64,000 nucleotides of DNA from Thalassolituus sp. UBA674 (GTDB lineage: Bacteria; Pseudomonadota; Gammaproteobacteria; Pseudomonadales; Oceanobacteraceae). Positions 45,401 to 53,669 of this stretch are shown here, one piece after another (position 1 is the stretch's first letter; each line of letters begins with the position of its first letter). The notes beneath the pieces were generated by a model that saw nothing but the letters and a program-made list of their open reading frames with translations, made no database searches and had not been told where the DNA came from. The DNA is taken from NCBI GenBank assembly GCA_002298335.1, contig DBNK01000003.1, positions 1 to 64,000 on the forward strand, given 5' to 3'. The position numbers were made by a program, and so were the translations under genes.

Positions 45401-45518
45401 CGGATCGGAGATGATGAGCCGTATTGCGGCGCCCATGGTCGGGGGAATGGTCAGTGCGGTTGTGCTGACGCTGCTGGTGCTGCCGGGTGTTTATCTGTGG
45501 TGGAAGCAGCCCAGATAA
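42405..45518 (+). CDS. CusA-like heavy-metal RND pump
   Basis: A 1037-residue RND transporter of the HME type. The signature TM4 segment GGIAIAIGAMIDGAIVMIEN holds the proton-relay acidic residues. The periplasmic MPIKTRIDMLSTGIKTPVG contains the conserved methionine used by CusA for Cu(I)/Ag(I). Further methionines occur along the path. The C-terminal half repeats the fold (FIALAGVATEIGVIMLVYL). Together with the TolC-type and CusB-type genes it forms a complete tripartite exporter. The Met-rich adaptor and neighbours favour monovalent Cu/Ag over Zn/Co/Cd. Confidence 0.95.
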   Translation: MIEGVIRWSVHNRFFVVLLTLILTGIGGWSLKNTPVDAIPDLSDVQVIIKTSYPGQAPQVVEDQVTYPLTTAMLSVPGAVTVRGYSFFGDSYVYVIFDENTDTYWARSRVLEYLSQVAPTLPADARPQLGPDATGVGWVYIYALTDRSGQHDISQLRSLQDWFLKYELQTVHGVSEVAAVGGMVKQYQVKVHPEKLRAFNMPMSHIQQAIQRGNQEVGASVVEMAEAEYMVRTSGYIQGVEDLENIPLGLNVNGTPLRLKDVADIGTGPQMRRGIAELNGEGEVVGGIVVMRSGENAQQTIAGIKDKLESLRSGLPDGVEIVTVYDRSRLIERAVNNLWHKLLEEFVVVALVCVVFLFHVRSSLVAIISLPVGILTAFIVMHLQGLNANIMSLGGIAIAIGAMIDGAIVMIENMHKHMERTPLTDSNRWQVVAESAAEVGPALFFSLLIITVSFIPVFTLEAQEGRMFSPLAFTKTYAMAASAALAVTLVPVLMGYFIRGKVLPEHRNPLNRALTALYMPLLQQVLRFPRATLVLALVVTAIGFWPVSKIGSEFMPPLDEGDLMYMPTTYPGVSVGKAREILQQTDKLIATVPEVESVFGKIGRAETATDPAPLTMIETFIQLKPRDQWREGMTTEGLKKELDALVKFPGLTNAWVMPIKTRIDMLSTGIKTPVGIKVAGPDIREIEAIGQRLEQVLQTVPGTASVYSERVAGGRYIKVDIQRDQAARYGLNIADVQQVVATAVGGMNVTQTVEGLERYPVNLRYPQELRNSPEQLKLLPVVTSSGQRIALADVADIYVEDGPPAIKSENARINGWTFIDIDGVDIGTYVEQAMAVVADEVSLPPGYSLNWSGQYEYMLRAKDKLTYVIPLTLAIIMVLLYLNFRNATEVLIIMGTLPLAMVGAIWLMYLLGYNFSVAVGVGFIALAGVATEIGVIMLVYLDQAVKQMRKTCAEQGIEPDRQALQQAVLHGAGMRVRPVLMTASSVIIGLLPVMYGSGTGSEMMSRIAAPMVGGMVSAVVLTLLVLPGVYLWWKQPR

Positions 45519-45682
45519 TCTCTGGCTGACGTCGCGGCCTCAGCTGTTCTTCAGATTGCCCTCGGTGGTACGGGTCTGTACTATCGGGGCATTCAACAGA
45601 ACTACGGCACAGTGGCGGGCCGGCGTTGCCTGCTTTTCTGGAAATGGCCGCGTATTGTTAGCCTGCCGGGAGTATTGCAGCC

Positions 45683-46180
45683 ATGAACATGCTGATCCGT
45701 TTTTTCCTGCTCTGGCTGGCCGGAAAAACAGACCGTGGATTATTTTCAACAGCCAGCCTTCATTACCGGATTCAGCTGCACGATATGGGCTGGCGTGATC
45801 ATCTGCCGAATTACCGGTTTTTCAGTTTTATGGAATTAGGGCGCTTCGATGCCTGGCGGGGATATAAAACAGAATTAAAACAGAAACCCGGGCTGCGTAT
45901 GCTGGCTGCCCAGGATATGGTCTATATCCGCCCGGTGGCTTTTCTGGCAAAACTGAGAATGGATACCAGACTGCTCAGCTGGGATGAAAAATACGTCTAT
46001 TTTCAGCATGATTTTTATGTAAAAAATACCCTGGTTGCCACCGGGCTGGTGAAAGAAGCCTGCATTTACCGTGGTAAAAAAGTGGCACCACCAGAGATGT
46101 TTGACGGTGAGCCGCCGCTGACCGATGTCGTGGAATACTGGAGCGCATTACAGAACGGTATTAAAAACCTGAGTCGCTGA
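45683..46180 (+). CDS. Acyl-CoA thioesterase (4HB-CoA/THEM6-like hotdog)
   Basis: A 165-residue hotdog-fold protein of the 4-hydroxybenzoyl-CoA thioesterase/THEM6 type. LHDMGWRDHLPNYRFFSFMELGRFDAW provides the usual Asp/Asn site and central helix. Strands LRMDTRLLSWDEKYVYFQHDF and the following LVATGLVKEACI fit the sheet. A hydrophobic N-terminus (about residues 1-14) may bind membrane. Base composition is visibly more AT-rich than the cus genes before it. The 164 bases upstream hold no recognisable gene. Confidence 0.75.
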   Translation: MNMLIRFFLLWLAGKTDRGLFSTASLHYRIQLHDMGWRDHLPNYRFFSFMELGRFDAWRGYKTELKQKPGLRMLAAQDMVYIRPVAFLAKLRMDTRLLSWDEKYVYFQHDFYVKNTLVATGLVKEACIYRGKKVAPPEMFDGEPPLTDVVEYWSALQNGIKNLSR

Positions 46181-46222
46181 AAACAACGTCATTAAGCCGG
46201 AATACTAAAAAGGAATACCACA

Positions 46223-46972
46223 ATGAATGAGTTGGTGCTGTATCAGTTTCCGGTGTCGCATTTCTGCGAAAAAGTCCGCTGGGCACTGGATTTTAAAGGG
46301 CTGGAATACCGCACGGTCAATCTGTTGCCCGGTGCTCACATTAAAACCATCAGAGCGATAGCACCGCAAACGACGGTGCCTCTGCTTAAGCATGGCGATA
46401 AAATCATTCAGGGGTCAGCGGCAATTATTGATTATCTGGATGAGCTGCAGCCGCAGCCGTCTCTGACTCCGGAAGATGACATGGCTGCAAAACAGGCGCG
46501 ACAGCAGGAAGCGCTGTACGATACTCAGTTGGGGCCGGCAACCCGTCTGTATTCTTATCATTATCTGCTGGATAAACCGTCTCTGGCCGTGCCTCTGCTG
46601 ACCTTCGGGCACTCTCTGCCAATGAAAATCGTATTCCGCATTTTCTTTTTCAAAATTGCTCAGATCATGCGCGCAAAAATGCGCATTAATGACACGACTG
46701 CTGCGGCAGCTGAGCAGACCATTAATCAACACCTTGAAGAGATCGCGTCGGTATATGCTGATGGCCAGTTTCTGGTCGGTGACCAGCTGACCCGTGCCGA
46801 TCTGGCGGCCTGTGCCTTTCTGGCACCGACCTTTATGCCGGTTGAATACGGCATCGACTGGCCGGATATTTCACGTTTTCCTCTGGAAATGCGTGACTGG
46901 CTGGCAGCGCATCAGGAGCAGGTGAATGTGGTTGGCGCAGTCTACCGCGCCAACCGCAGGAAAAACGCTTAA
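46223..46972 (+). CDS. Glutathione S-transferase family protein
   Basis: A 249-residue protein with an N-terminal thioredoxin-like domain (LYQFPVSHFCEKVRWALD, TTVPLL cis-proline, QGSAAIIDYLDE) and an all-helical C-terminal domain ending in LTRADLAACAFLAPTF. The SHFCEK site has one cysteine at the usual Ser/Cys position. The length and features fit the GST superfamily; the substrate is unknown. It starts 42 bases after the thioesterase stop, probably in one transcript. AAAGGAAT lies ahead of the ATG. Confidence 0.85.
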   Translation: MNELVLYQFPVSHFCEKVRWALDFKGLEYRTVNLLPGAHIKTIRAIAPQTTVPLLKHGDKIIQGSAAIIDYLDELQPQPSLTPEDDMAAKQARQQEALYDTQLGPATRLYSYHYLLDKPSLAVPLLTFGHSLPMKIVFRIFFFKIAQIMRAKMRINDTTAAAAEQTINQHLEEIASVYADGQFLVGDQLTRADLAACAFLAPTFMPVEYGIDWPDISRFPLEMRDWLAAHQEQVNVVGAVYRANRRKNA

Positions 46973-47041
46973 CAAAAACCTCACTGCTACCCCGCACAGG
47001 CTGTGCTTAACTGAATGAATATGGACTTTTCCGGAGCATTT

Positions 47042-47914
47042 ATGACGTTTTTTCGTTTACCTCAATTACAGACGGCTTCTCTGTTGACGACTCCTTTCCT
47101 GATTGCTGCCAGTCTGGTGGGTTGTGGTGGCAGTTCTGGCAGCGATGATGACCCTGAAGAAGTCGGAACCGACCGCGGTATTGTTGTGATCGACGCGTCT
47201 GTTGATGCCGGTACCACATGGCAATGGCAACTGCAGGGCACACTGAATACGGGCTACGACGTGACGCTGTACGATATCGATCTGTTCGACACGTCCGCAA
47301 GCCAGATAGCGGAGCTGCAGCAGCAGGGCAGACTGGTGATCTGTTATTTCTCCGGTGGTTCCTATGAAGAATGGCGTGATGATGCGGGTGATTTTCCCGA
47401 GGCTGTTTTAGGTAATAACCTTGACGGGTGGGAAGGTGAGCGCTGGCTGGATATCCGTGCTGACAGCGTGCGCGACATCATGGCAGTGCGCCTTGGGATT
47501 GCGGCGGATAAGGGCTGCGATGGGGTTGAGCCGGACAATATGGACGGCTACCTGAATGACCCGGGTTTTGATCTGACCTACGATGATCAGCTCAGTTACA
47601 ACCGCTTCATTGCAGACGCTGCTCACGAAGTGGGTCTGCTGGTGGGCCTGAAAAACGACCTCGATCAGATTGAAGATCTGGTGACGTACTTTGATTTCGC
47701 AGTGAATGAAGAGTGCTGGGAATATCAGGAATGCGACATGACATTGCCGTTTATTGAAGCGGGTAAGGCTGTTCTGCATGCTGAATATTCGGATGCCCTG
47801 CAGGACTCAGCAACACGTGCAGAGTTCTGCGATGACATGAATGCACTGGGGCTCAGTTCTCTGTATCTGCCACTCGATCTGGATGACAGTTTCCGCTTCA
47901 GTTGTCAGGAGTGA
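47042..47914 (+). CDS. GH114-family (endo-alpha-1,4-polygalactosaminidase-like) lipoprotein
   Basis: A 290-residue lipoprotein with signal ending SLVGCGG, followed by a Gly/Ser/Asp spacer. A TIM-barrel of the GH114 type includes TTWQWQLQG, the strand LVICYFSGGSYEEWR, CDGVEPDNMDGY with acidic catalytic candidates, and the FAVNEECWEYQEC segment. Related enzymes cleave galactosaminogalactan-like polysaccharides. Its role here, exopolysaccharide or matrix degradation at the cell surface, is inference. ATG 47042 has GGAG upstream; ATG 47015 is in frame but would give a poor signal peptide. It converges with the MCP gene, 12 bases between stops. Confidence 0.82.
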   Translation: MTFFRLPQLQTASLLTTPFLIAASLVGCGGSSGSDDDPEEVGTDRGIVVIDASVDAGTTWQWQLQGTLNTGYDVTLYDIDLFDTSASQIAELQQQGRLVICYFSGGSYEEWRDDAGDFPEAVLGNNLDGWEGERWLDIRADSVRDIMAVRLGIAADKGCDGVEPDNMDGYLNDPGFDLTYDDQLSYNRFIADAAHEVGLLVGLKNDLDQIEDLVTYFDFAVNEECWEYQECDMTLPFIEAGKAVLHAEYSDALQDSATRAEFCDDMNALGLSSLYLPLDLDDSFRFSCQE

Positions 47915-47926
47915 GGGCTGCGGCCC

Positions 47927-49909
47927 TCAGACCTGAAACTGCGACATTGCCTGACTGAGCTTCGCTCCCTGTTCTTTCAGGTGTTCATTGACAGCAACTG
48001 ACTCATGCGCACCGGAGGATGAGCGGCTGGCCTGCTGTGCCATGCTGTTCACCGTTGCGGTGACACCGTTGAGTGTTGTTGACTGCTTCTGTGCTGCTTC
48101 TGAGACATGTTGCACCTGATCGTTGATCACCCGGATATGCTCCAGTACCAGGTTCATGCTTTGCCCCGCAGCTTCCGAGGTACTGGCGGTACCGGCGGCC
48201 TGTTCGGAGGATTCCGTCATGATGCTGACGACCTGATCGGTCGCGTCGACGATACTGCGGATCAGCTGATTGATTTCCTGGGAGGAGTTGGCAGAGCGGG
48301 TGGCCAGGTCACGTACTTCGTCAGCCACGACCGCAAATCCGCGACCCTGCTCACCGGCACGGGCCGCTTCAATGGCGGCATTGAGAGCGAGCAGGTTCGT
48401 TTGTTCTGAGATATCGGCAATCACTGCAATCAGACGGTCAATCTGATCGGTCTGGTTTTTCAGGTTCCGCACCAGTGCCCCGGAGGAGCGTACGGATTCT
48501 GCCAGAGACATGGTTGTGCGGATGGCGTTCTCAATCTGTTTCTGACTGTCGGTGACAATGGTTTCGGTCTCGCGGGTTTCGGTTGCCACCTTACTGCAGT
48601 TAGCGGCAATGTTGTTTGCCACGCTGCGCACTTCGGTAATTTCACGGGTGGCACTGCTGCAGCTGGTGGCAGTCTCTTCGGCCTCGGAGGCAATACGGCG
48701 TGCCAGACCGACACTGGTGGTAATACCATCTTCCAGCTCATGATTGCTTTTGTTGACGGTCGCTACGATGTCCGAGATCTTACCGACAAAGCGGTTAAAA
48801 GAGCGGCAGATATCGCCCAGTTCGTCTGAAGAGTTGGAAGGCAGACGCAGGCTCAGGTTGCCGTCCCCTTCCGCCACTTCTTTCATACGGATTGCGATAT
48901 TGTGCAATGTACTGATGACCCGCATACGGGCGTAGAGCCAACTTAACCCCAGAACCACCAGACACACCACCAGAATACCGGCCATAATGAATGCGGTTGT
49001 GGTCTTGGTCAGAGCGATCCCATCCAGCTGCCCTTCAACCTGTCCGTCGGCCTGTTCTTCAATTTCTGCCAGTGCGGTCAGCAGCAGTCTGGAGTCTTCT
49101 TCATAGGTTGCACGGTCCTGCTGCAGAATGGCCAGAGCCTCCACGGTGTTTTTCATCATCTGCAGCTGTTGCTGACTCAGTTGCTCGTAGCCAGCCAGAT
49201 CTGCATCCGTGAACAGCCCGGATTCGCGCATACGGCCGACAGAGTCCATATAAGCCGAGTAGGCGTCTTCCATCTGGCTTTGCAGTTCAGGGCTTACGCC
49301 GCCGGTGATCATCTGCTGCAACAGATAGCGTTGCTGATAAAAGGCAATGCTGGCTTCCATTCCGGCGTCGGCGGCCATCCATTTTTCACGTAATCCACTG
49401 TTCCAGCTGGTGTAGGTGTAGGGAGCGCTCTCCAGAGATTCGACCGCCGCATCACCCTGTTCTTCCAGAGCGGCACTCACCCCGGCCAGTGCCCGGGTGT
49501 TGGCGTTGAGCTGATCGGCCAGATCAAGATAGCCGGTATAACTTTTCCACAACTGATCGGTGGCTCTGCTGAAGTTCTGCAGGCGCGTGTGGACGCTTTC
49601 TGTCAGACCTTTGTCCAGCAGATCGGCAGCGATCATACGTTGAATGGCTTCGCGGCTGGCAGCCCGGGATTCGTCAATTGCCCCATGGTCCCGCTCACCC
49701 AGAACCAGCAGCTGCCCCATAACCAGCATTTCGTGTTCGATTTCGATGGTTGCTTCCATCGCGCCATCCGCTGTATCCCAGGCCGGGCCGGTCACATAAT
49801 CGATGGTCTGACTGAGTTGTTTATGGGCGTAGAAGCCGGCACCGTACATGCCGGTCAGGAGAATGGCAAAGAAGCAGATGCCCAGTGTAATGCGTGTCGA
49901 CAGTGTCAT
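47927..49909 (-). CDS. Methyl-accepting chemotaxis protein
   Basis: A 660-residue chemoreceptor. Helix 1 lies at about residues 7-27, and an unusually long helical periplasmic domain (about 28-310) lacks a motif I recognise. Helix 2 (TAFIMAGILVVCLVVLGLSW) precedes a HAMP domain (MKEVAEGDGNLSLRLPSNSS). The signalling tip shows LNAAIEAARAGEQGRGFAVVADEVRDLATRS in overlapping blocks. No C-terminal CheR/CheB-docking pentapeptide is seen. It lies 252 bases downstream of a PilJ-like periplasmic protein gene on the same strand. Confidence 0.93.
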   Translation of the reverse strand: MTLSTRITLGICFFAILLTGMYGAGFYAHKQLSQTIDYVTGPAWDTADGAMEATIEIEHEMLVMGQLLVLGERDHGAIDESRAASREAIQRMIAADLLDKGLTESVHTRLQNFSRATDQLWKSYTGYLDLADQLNANTRALAGVSAALEEQGDAAVESLESAPYTYTSWNSGLREKWMAADAGMEASIAFYQQRYLLQQMITGGVSPELQSQMEDAYSAYMDSVGRMRESGLFTDADLAGYEQLSQQQLQMMKNTVEALAILQQDRATYEEDSRLLLTALAEIEEQADGQVEGQLDGIALTKTTTAFIMAGILVVCLVVLGLSWLYARMRVISTLHNIAIRMKEVAEGDGNLSLRLPSNSSDELGDICRSFNRFVGKISDIVATVNKSNHELEDGITTSVGLARRIASEAEETATSCSSATREITEVRSVANNIAANCSKVATETRETETIVTDSQKQIENAIRTTMSLAESVRSSGALVRNLKNQTDQIDRLIAVIADISEQTNLLALNAAIEAARAGEQGRGFAVVADEVRDLATRSANSSQEINQLIRSIVDATDQVVSIMTESSEQAAGTASTSEAAGQSMNLVLEHIRVINDQVQHVSEAAQKQSTTLNGVTATVNSMAQQASRSSSGAHESVAVNEHLKEQGAKLSQAMSQFQV

Positions 49910-50161
49910 CAGCAGGCCCCCCCGGATACGGGCTTAACAGCGGTCATTGACCGGAGAACCTTAGCGCTGACTGTAAAAAAAAATCGGTACATGCTGGCGT
50001 AATCCTGAAATGCGGAATACTCAAGATATAGGCCAGCAATGGCTGCTTATCCACCCGGCTGAGAGTGAATACAACTTTAGTATTAGCTCTGTTAGTGCAG
50101 CACAACCTGACTTTCAGGATAACCTCTTCAGGTTAGGGCGTGCCACCTGACAGAAACGAGG

Positions 50162-50962
50162 TCAGAAAGCGGAGGCTGTGAGCTGCTCACTGTTCATCAG
50201 AGATTCATATTGACCGGTAATCCGGTCCATCTGCCCCAGAATGTTTTCGGTGGTTACCGAAATGATGGTCGGTACGTACCGGCCGTCATTACTGAGGTTG
50301 AATCCTGATTGAGAAAACTTCCACTGATTGCGGACCCGGGTCAGGGCATCGGCCAGTGGCTGGGTGTTCTTACCGGAGTTCTGCAGTTCGGTGAGGGACT
50401 GATCGAAGAGGTCGATTGCCTGACGGAATTCGTCTTCGAGGTAAGGAGAATCCACTTTCCAGTACATGGCCATGTAGGATTTGGCAATTTTCTGCGACAA
50501 CATACGCTGACGCCCGGAGATGTTGACCAGCTTGCCACTGTCGATGCCCGAGCGTTTTTCGATGGCCATCACCAGATCGTGGCAGGCGGCGAGCAGGCTG
50601 AGGTTTTCCTGCATCAGGGCTGGGGCAAGGGCACGGTCTGGCGCGGCGATGATTTTTTCCCGGTGGGGTAACCAGATGGCTTCAACACTGGCCAGTTTTT
50701 CGCGGATGGTGTAGTCCGGGGCGTAGTCACTCAAAGACAGGAACTGCTCTTCAAACAGGGCAACGGCAGCATCCAGCTGTGCCTGTGCTTCTGTGGTTTT
50801 TACATCTGAGCCGATCATCAGGTAGTTCTTCATCATGCGTTGCGACAGCATGCGTTGACGGCCGGAAACATTGATGGCTTCAGCGTCAGTCATACCCCAG
50901 CAGAGAGCCGGAGCGGATACAGGAATCAGGGTCAGGAGCAGGGTAAGCAGCAGGCCTCGCAC
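50162..50962 (-). CDS. Periplasmic PilJ/NIT-like sensor-domain protein
   Basis: A 266-residue secreted protein with signal peptide (residues 1 to about 22). The mature part is a duplication: two all-helical halves each begin with the ligand-type box INVSGRQRMLSQRM or VNISGRQRMLSQKI, as in the PilJ N-terminal and NarX-like nitrate-sensor domains. There is no transducer domain, so it must signal through a partner or simply bind ligand. The MCP gene just downstream on the same strand is an obvious candidate partner; this is inference from position. Confidence 0.82.
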   Translation of the reverse strand: MRGLLLTLLLTLIPVSAPALCWGMTDAEAINVSGRQRMLSQRMMKNYLMIGSDVKTTEAQAQLDAAVALFEEQFLSLSDYAPDYTIREKLASVEAIWLPHREKIIAAPDRALAPALMQENLSLLAACHDLVMAIEKRSGIDSGKLVNISGRQRMLSQKIAKSYMAMYWKVDSPYLEDEFRQAIDLFDQSLTELQNSGKNTQPLADALTRVRNQWKFSQSGFNLSNDGRYVPTIISVTTENILGQMDRITGQYESLMNSEQLTASAF

Positions 50963-51104
50963 AGCAATTTCTCCGGAGGGGCAGAAGGTGGATTAAATGT
51001 GGTATTTAATATGAAACTTTTGTGACAGGGAGTATGCAAAGCGCAGGGGAAGGATGCAAGCCCGGCCGGCAGAAACCGGTGTGGAAAAGCCTGAAGGCTG
51101 TGTT

Positions 51105-51125
51105 CCCCTGCCATGAAGGCAGGGG
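51105..51125. terminator. Hairpin following ybiT
   Basis: CCCCTGCC (51105-51112) and GGCAGGGG (51118-51125) form a perfect 8-base stem with an ATGAA loop, extendable by outer bases. It lies 28 bases past the ybiT stop on the minus strand. No clear uridine tract follows. Confidence 0.5.
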
Positions 51126-51152
51126 GAAGTACTCAGTACTGAAGGCGGGCGT

Positions 51153-52748
51153 TTATTCCACGCCCTGAGATTTCAGGTAATCGTCGTAGGTGCCATGGAA
51201 GTCGACGATCTGATTGTCGCGGATTTCCAGAATACGGGTTGCCAGTGACGAGACGAATTCGCGGTCGTGCGATACGAAGATGAGTGTGCCTTCGAACATC
51301 TCCAGCGCCATGTTCAGCGACTCAATGGATTCCATATCCATGTGGTTGGTCGGTTCGTCCATGATGAGTACGTTGTGGTTACCCAGCATGATTTTACCGA
51401 ACAGCAGACGGCCTTTTTCACCACCGGAGCACACCTTCACTTTCTTCTTGATGTCGTCCTGATTGAACAGCAGACGACCCAGAGTGCCGCGGATGACCTG
51501 ATCGTCGTGCTTTTCAGTCTTCCACTGTTCCATCCAGTCGAACAGGTTCAGGTCTTTGGCGAACTCGTATTCGTGATCCTGAGCGTAGTAACCGATGTCG
51601 GCATTTTCTGCCCACTTGATGGTGCCGGCGGTCGGCTCAATGTCATTCACCAGACACTTGAGGAAGGTGGTTTTACCCACGCCGTTGGCGCCGATGACAG
51701 CGATTTTTTCACCGGCTTCGATCATGAAGTTGGTGTTTCTGAAGAGATCCTCATCACCCTCGTAGTGATGTGACAGACCTTCAATCTCCAGTGCCAGACG
51801 GTGCAGTTTCTTTTCCTGATTGAAGCGGATGAAAGGACTCTGACGGCTGGACGGTTTGATATCGTCGAGCTTGATCTTATCAATCTGCTTGGCACGGCTG
51901 GTGGCCTGCTTGGCTTTGGAGGCGTTGGCCGAGAAGCGCGACACAAACTGCTGCAGTTCAGCGATCTGGGCTTTCTTCTTGGCGTTTTCAGACTGCAGGC
52001 GCTCGCGTGCCTGGGTCGAGGCAATCATAAAGTCGTCGTAGTTACCCGGGTAGATGCGGATAGTGCCGTAATCGATATCGGCCATGTGGGTACAGACGGC
52101 GTTCAGGAAGTGACGGTCGTGCGAGATGATGATGATGGTGCACTTCATGTCATTGAGGATACCTTCCAGCCAGCGGATGGTGTTGATATCCAGGTTGTTG
52201 GTCGGTTCGTCGAGCAGCAGGATGTCAGGATCAGAGAACAGTGCCTGGGCCAGCAGCACCCGCAGCTTCCAGCCGGGAGCGACTTCCGACATAGGGCCGT
52301 TATGGAATTCGGTACCGATACCGGCACCCAACAGCAGTTCACCGGCACGGGCTTCGGCGGTGTAGCCGTCCATTTCGGCAAACTCACCTTCCAGTTCGGC
52401 GGCACGCATGTAGTCTTCTTCGGTCGCTTCGAGGTTGGCGTAGATGGCGTCTTTCTCTTCTTTCACCGCCCACAGTTCGCGGTTACCCATCATCACGGTA
52501 TCCAGCACGTTGAATTCTTCGAACGCGAACTGATCTTGATGCAGTTTACCCAGACGCTCACCGGGGCTGACGCTGACGTTACCTGTGGTGGGCTCCAGTG
52601 AACCATCCATGATTTTCATGAAGGTGGATTTACCACAACCGTTGGCACCGATCAGGCCATAGCGGTTGCCGTCACCGAATTTGACGGAGATATTTTCAAA
52701 TAGCGGCTTGGCGCCGAACTGCATGGTGATGTTGGCGGTGGAAATCAC
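51153..52748 (-). CDS. ybiT: ABC-F family ATPase (YbiT-like)
   Basis: A 531-residue ABC-F protein with two ATPase domains and no membrane segment. Walker A motifs are GANGCGKST (first) and GANGVGKTT (second). Signature and Walker B motifs in domain 2 are CSGGEKGRLLFG and VLIMDEPTNHMD. The linker between domains is Lys/Arg/Gln-rich, as needed for ribosome E-site binding. Length and sequence match YbiT among the ABC-F proteins. Translation starts at GTG 52748 with AGGA upstream. Confidence 0.9.
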   Translation of the reverse strand: MISTANITMQFGAKPLFENISVKFGDGNRYGLIGANGCGKSTFMKIMDGSLEPTTGNVSVSPGERLGKLHQDQFAFEEFNVLDTVMMGNRELWAVKEEKDAIYANLEATEEDYMRAAELEGEFAEMDGYTAEARAGELLLGAGIGTEFHNGPMSEVAPGWKLRVLLAQALFSDPDILLLDEPTNNLDINTIRWLEGILNDMKCTIIIISHDRHFLNAVCTHMADIDYGTIRIYPGNYDDFMIASTQARERLQSENAKKKAQIAELQQFVSRFSANASKAKQATSRAKQIDKIKLDDIKPSSRQSPFIRFNQEKKLHRLALEIEGLSHHYEGDEDLFRNTNFMIEAGEKIAVIGANGVGKTTFLKCLVNDIEPTAGTIKWAENADIGYYAQDHEYEFAKDLNLFDWMEQWKTEKHDDQVIRGTLGRLLFNQDDIKKKVKVCSGGEKGRLLFGKIMLGNHNVLIMDEPTNHMDMESIESLNMALEMFEGTLIFVSHDREFVSSLATRILEIRDNQIVDFHGTYDDYLKSQGVE

Positions 52749-52838
52749 AGAAGCGTCCTGATGGGTCTGACAGAGATAAAACGGAACCGCGACTATACGC
52801 GTTTCAGGACATGAAAACGAGTGCGGAAGCCCGGCGGA

Positions 52839-53141
52839 TCAGTCTCCGGGGCAGAATTTGTTCTTCAGCAGGCGGATCACACCCAGAACATCCTGATCCT
52901 GAATGGAGTAGTAGCGGGTCTGCGCGGATTTGCGGATGGACACGAGACCCTGATTGCGCAGCACCGACAGATGCTGCGACAGGGAGGACTGGCTCAGCGG
53001 GAACAGGGCGTTCAGCTCACCGACACTCATTTCTCCCTGCAGCAGATGACACAGAATCTGTAATCTGTGTTCATTGGCCAGTGAGCGCAGAAAGTCAGCG
53101 GCTGTCTGTGCATCGTTTTCAGGGAGATGAATGGATTCCAT
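52839..53141 (-). CDS. ArsR-family winged-helix repressor
   Basis: A 100-residue ArsR/SmtB protein. The recognition part is LSQSSLSQHLSVLRNQGLVS, with LANEHRLQILCHLLQGEMSV before it and a wing (RYYSIQDQDV) after. One cysteine is in ILCHLL and one near the C-terminus (KFCPGD). This spacing recalls thiol-switch regulators such as BigR/SqrR, which sense persulfide. Its start overlaps the stop of the DUF2892 gene (TAATG), so it is the second gene of that operon. A perfect palindrome in the promoter is its probable operator. Confidence 0.87.
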   Translation of the reverse strand: MESIHLPENDAQTAADFLRSLANEHRLQILCHLLQGEMSVGELNALFPLSQSSLSQHLSVLRNQGLVSIRKSAQTRYYSIQDQDVLGVIRLLKNKFCPGD

Positions 53142-53362
53142 TATTTTTGTGACGCTTTATAAAGTTCAACTTCGCTTTTTAACCCGAACACCCGCTCCAT
53201 AGCAATGGATGCCGGGCAGAAACCGGTAAAAGATTGCTGAAACAGGTTCGCACCGATAAACACGGTGAACCAGATAAAGCCCGGATGAACCCAATAGGTC
53301 AGGGCCACAGACAGCAGGATCATGATGCCGGCAAAGGCAGTTACAGCGCGTTCGATACTCAT
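53141..53362 (-). CDS. DUF2892 (YgaP-like) inner-membrane protein
   Basis: A 73-residue protein of the DUF2892 family. Two hydrophobic helices (about residues 8-26 and 29-45) are followed by the family motif TGFCPASIAMERV with its conserved Cys. Such domains accompany rhodaneses and persulfide enzymes. ATG 53362 has AGGAG at ideal spacing; the frame is open further but lacks coding features. It is the first gene of a two-gene operon with the ArsR repressor, suggesting response to sulfur or oxidative thiol stress. Confidence 0.88.
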   Translation of the reverse strand: MSIERAVTAFAGIMILLSVALTYWVHPGFIWFTVFIGANLFQQSFTGFCPASIAMERVFGLKSEVELYKASQK

Positions 53363-53437
53363 TGCAGATCTCCTGGTGAAGCACCGGGTGGTTCTGTCTG
53401 GCAGCAGCATCCGGTGGATACAAGTAAATCGTCTTCA

Positions 53438-53466
53438 CTTATATCTTAATTTACTAAATTAGGTAA
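53438..53466 (-). promoter_or_regulatory. ArsR-type operator inside the DUF2892–arsR promoter
   Basis: TAATTTA-C-TAAATTA (53447-53461) is a perfect 15-base dyad. On the minus strand it lies between a TTACCT at 53461-53466 (-35 like) and TATAAG at 53438-53443 (-10 like), spaced 17 bases. Binding there would block RNA polymerase. The rest of the gap to 53669 shows only a TACAAT at 53633-53638 that may serve the next lipoprotein gene. Confidence 0.65.
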
Positions 53467-53669
53467 TTGTGATTATAGATGTGGATCTGAAACTTGTGCA
53501 AGAAAATTCCGTGCACCCCGTGCCGATTGTGACTGATGTTGCAAAAATGCCTGTATGTGCCGCAATCCGGCACACCGGAGGAACGAATTCCGCTCGTCTC
53601 CGTCGAATGTATGCCTCTGCCGGGGCAGACGTTACAATCACCGGAGAGTTTAAGGAATCCCGCCCGACT

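Noticed and set aside
50052..50079. A FliA-like promoter upstream of the MCP (TAAAGTTG, 12 bases, GCCGGGTG on the minus strand)
   Set aside because: The -35 part is good but the -10 matches only half of GCCGATAA and lies about 140 bases from the start; too weak to list as a feature.
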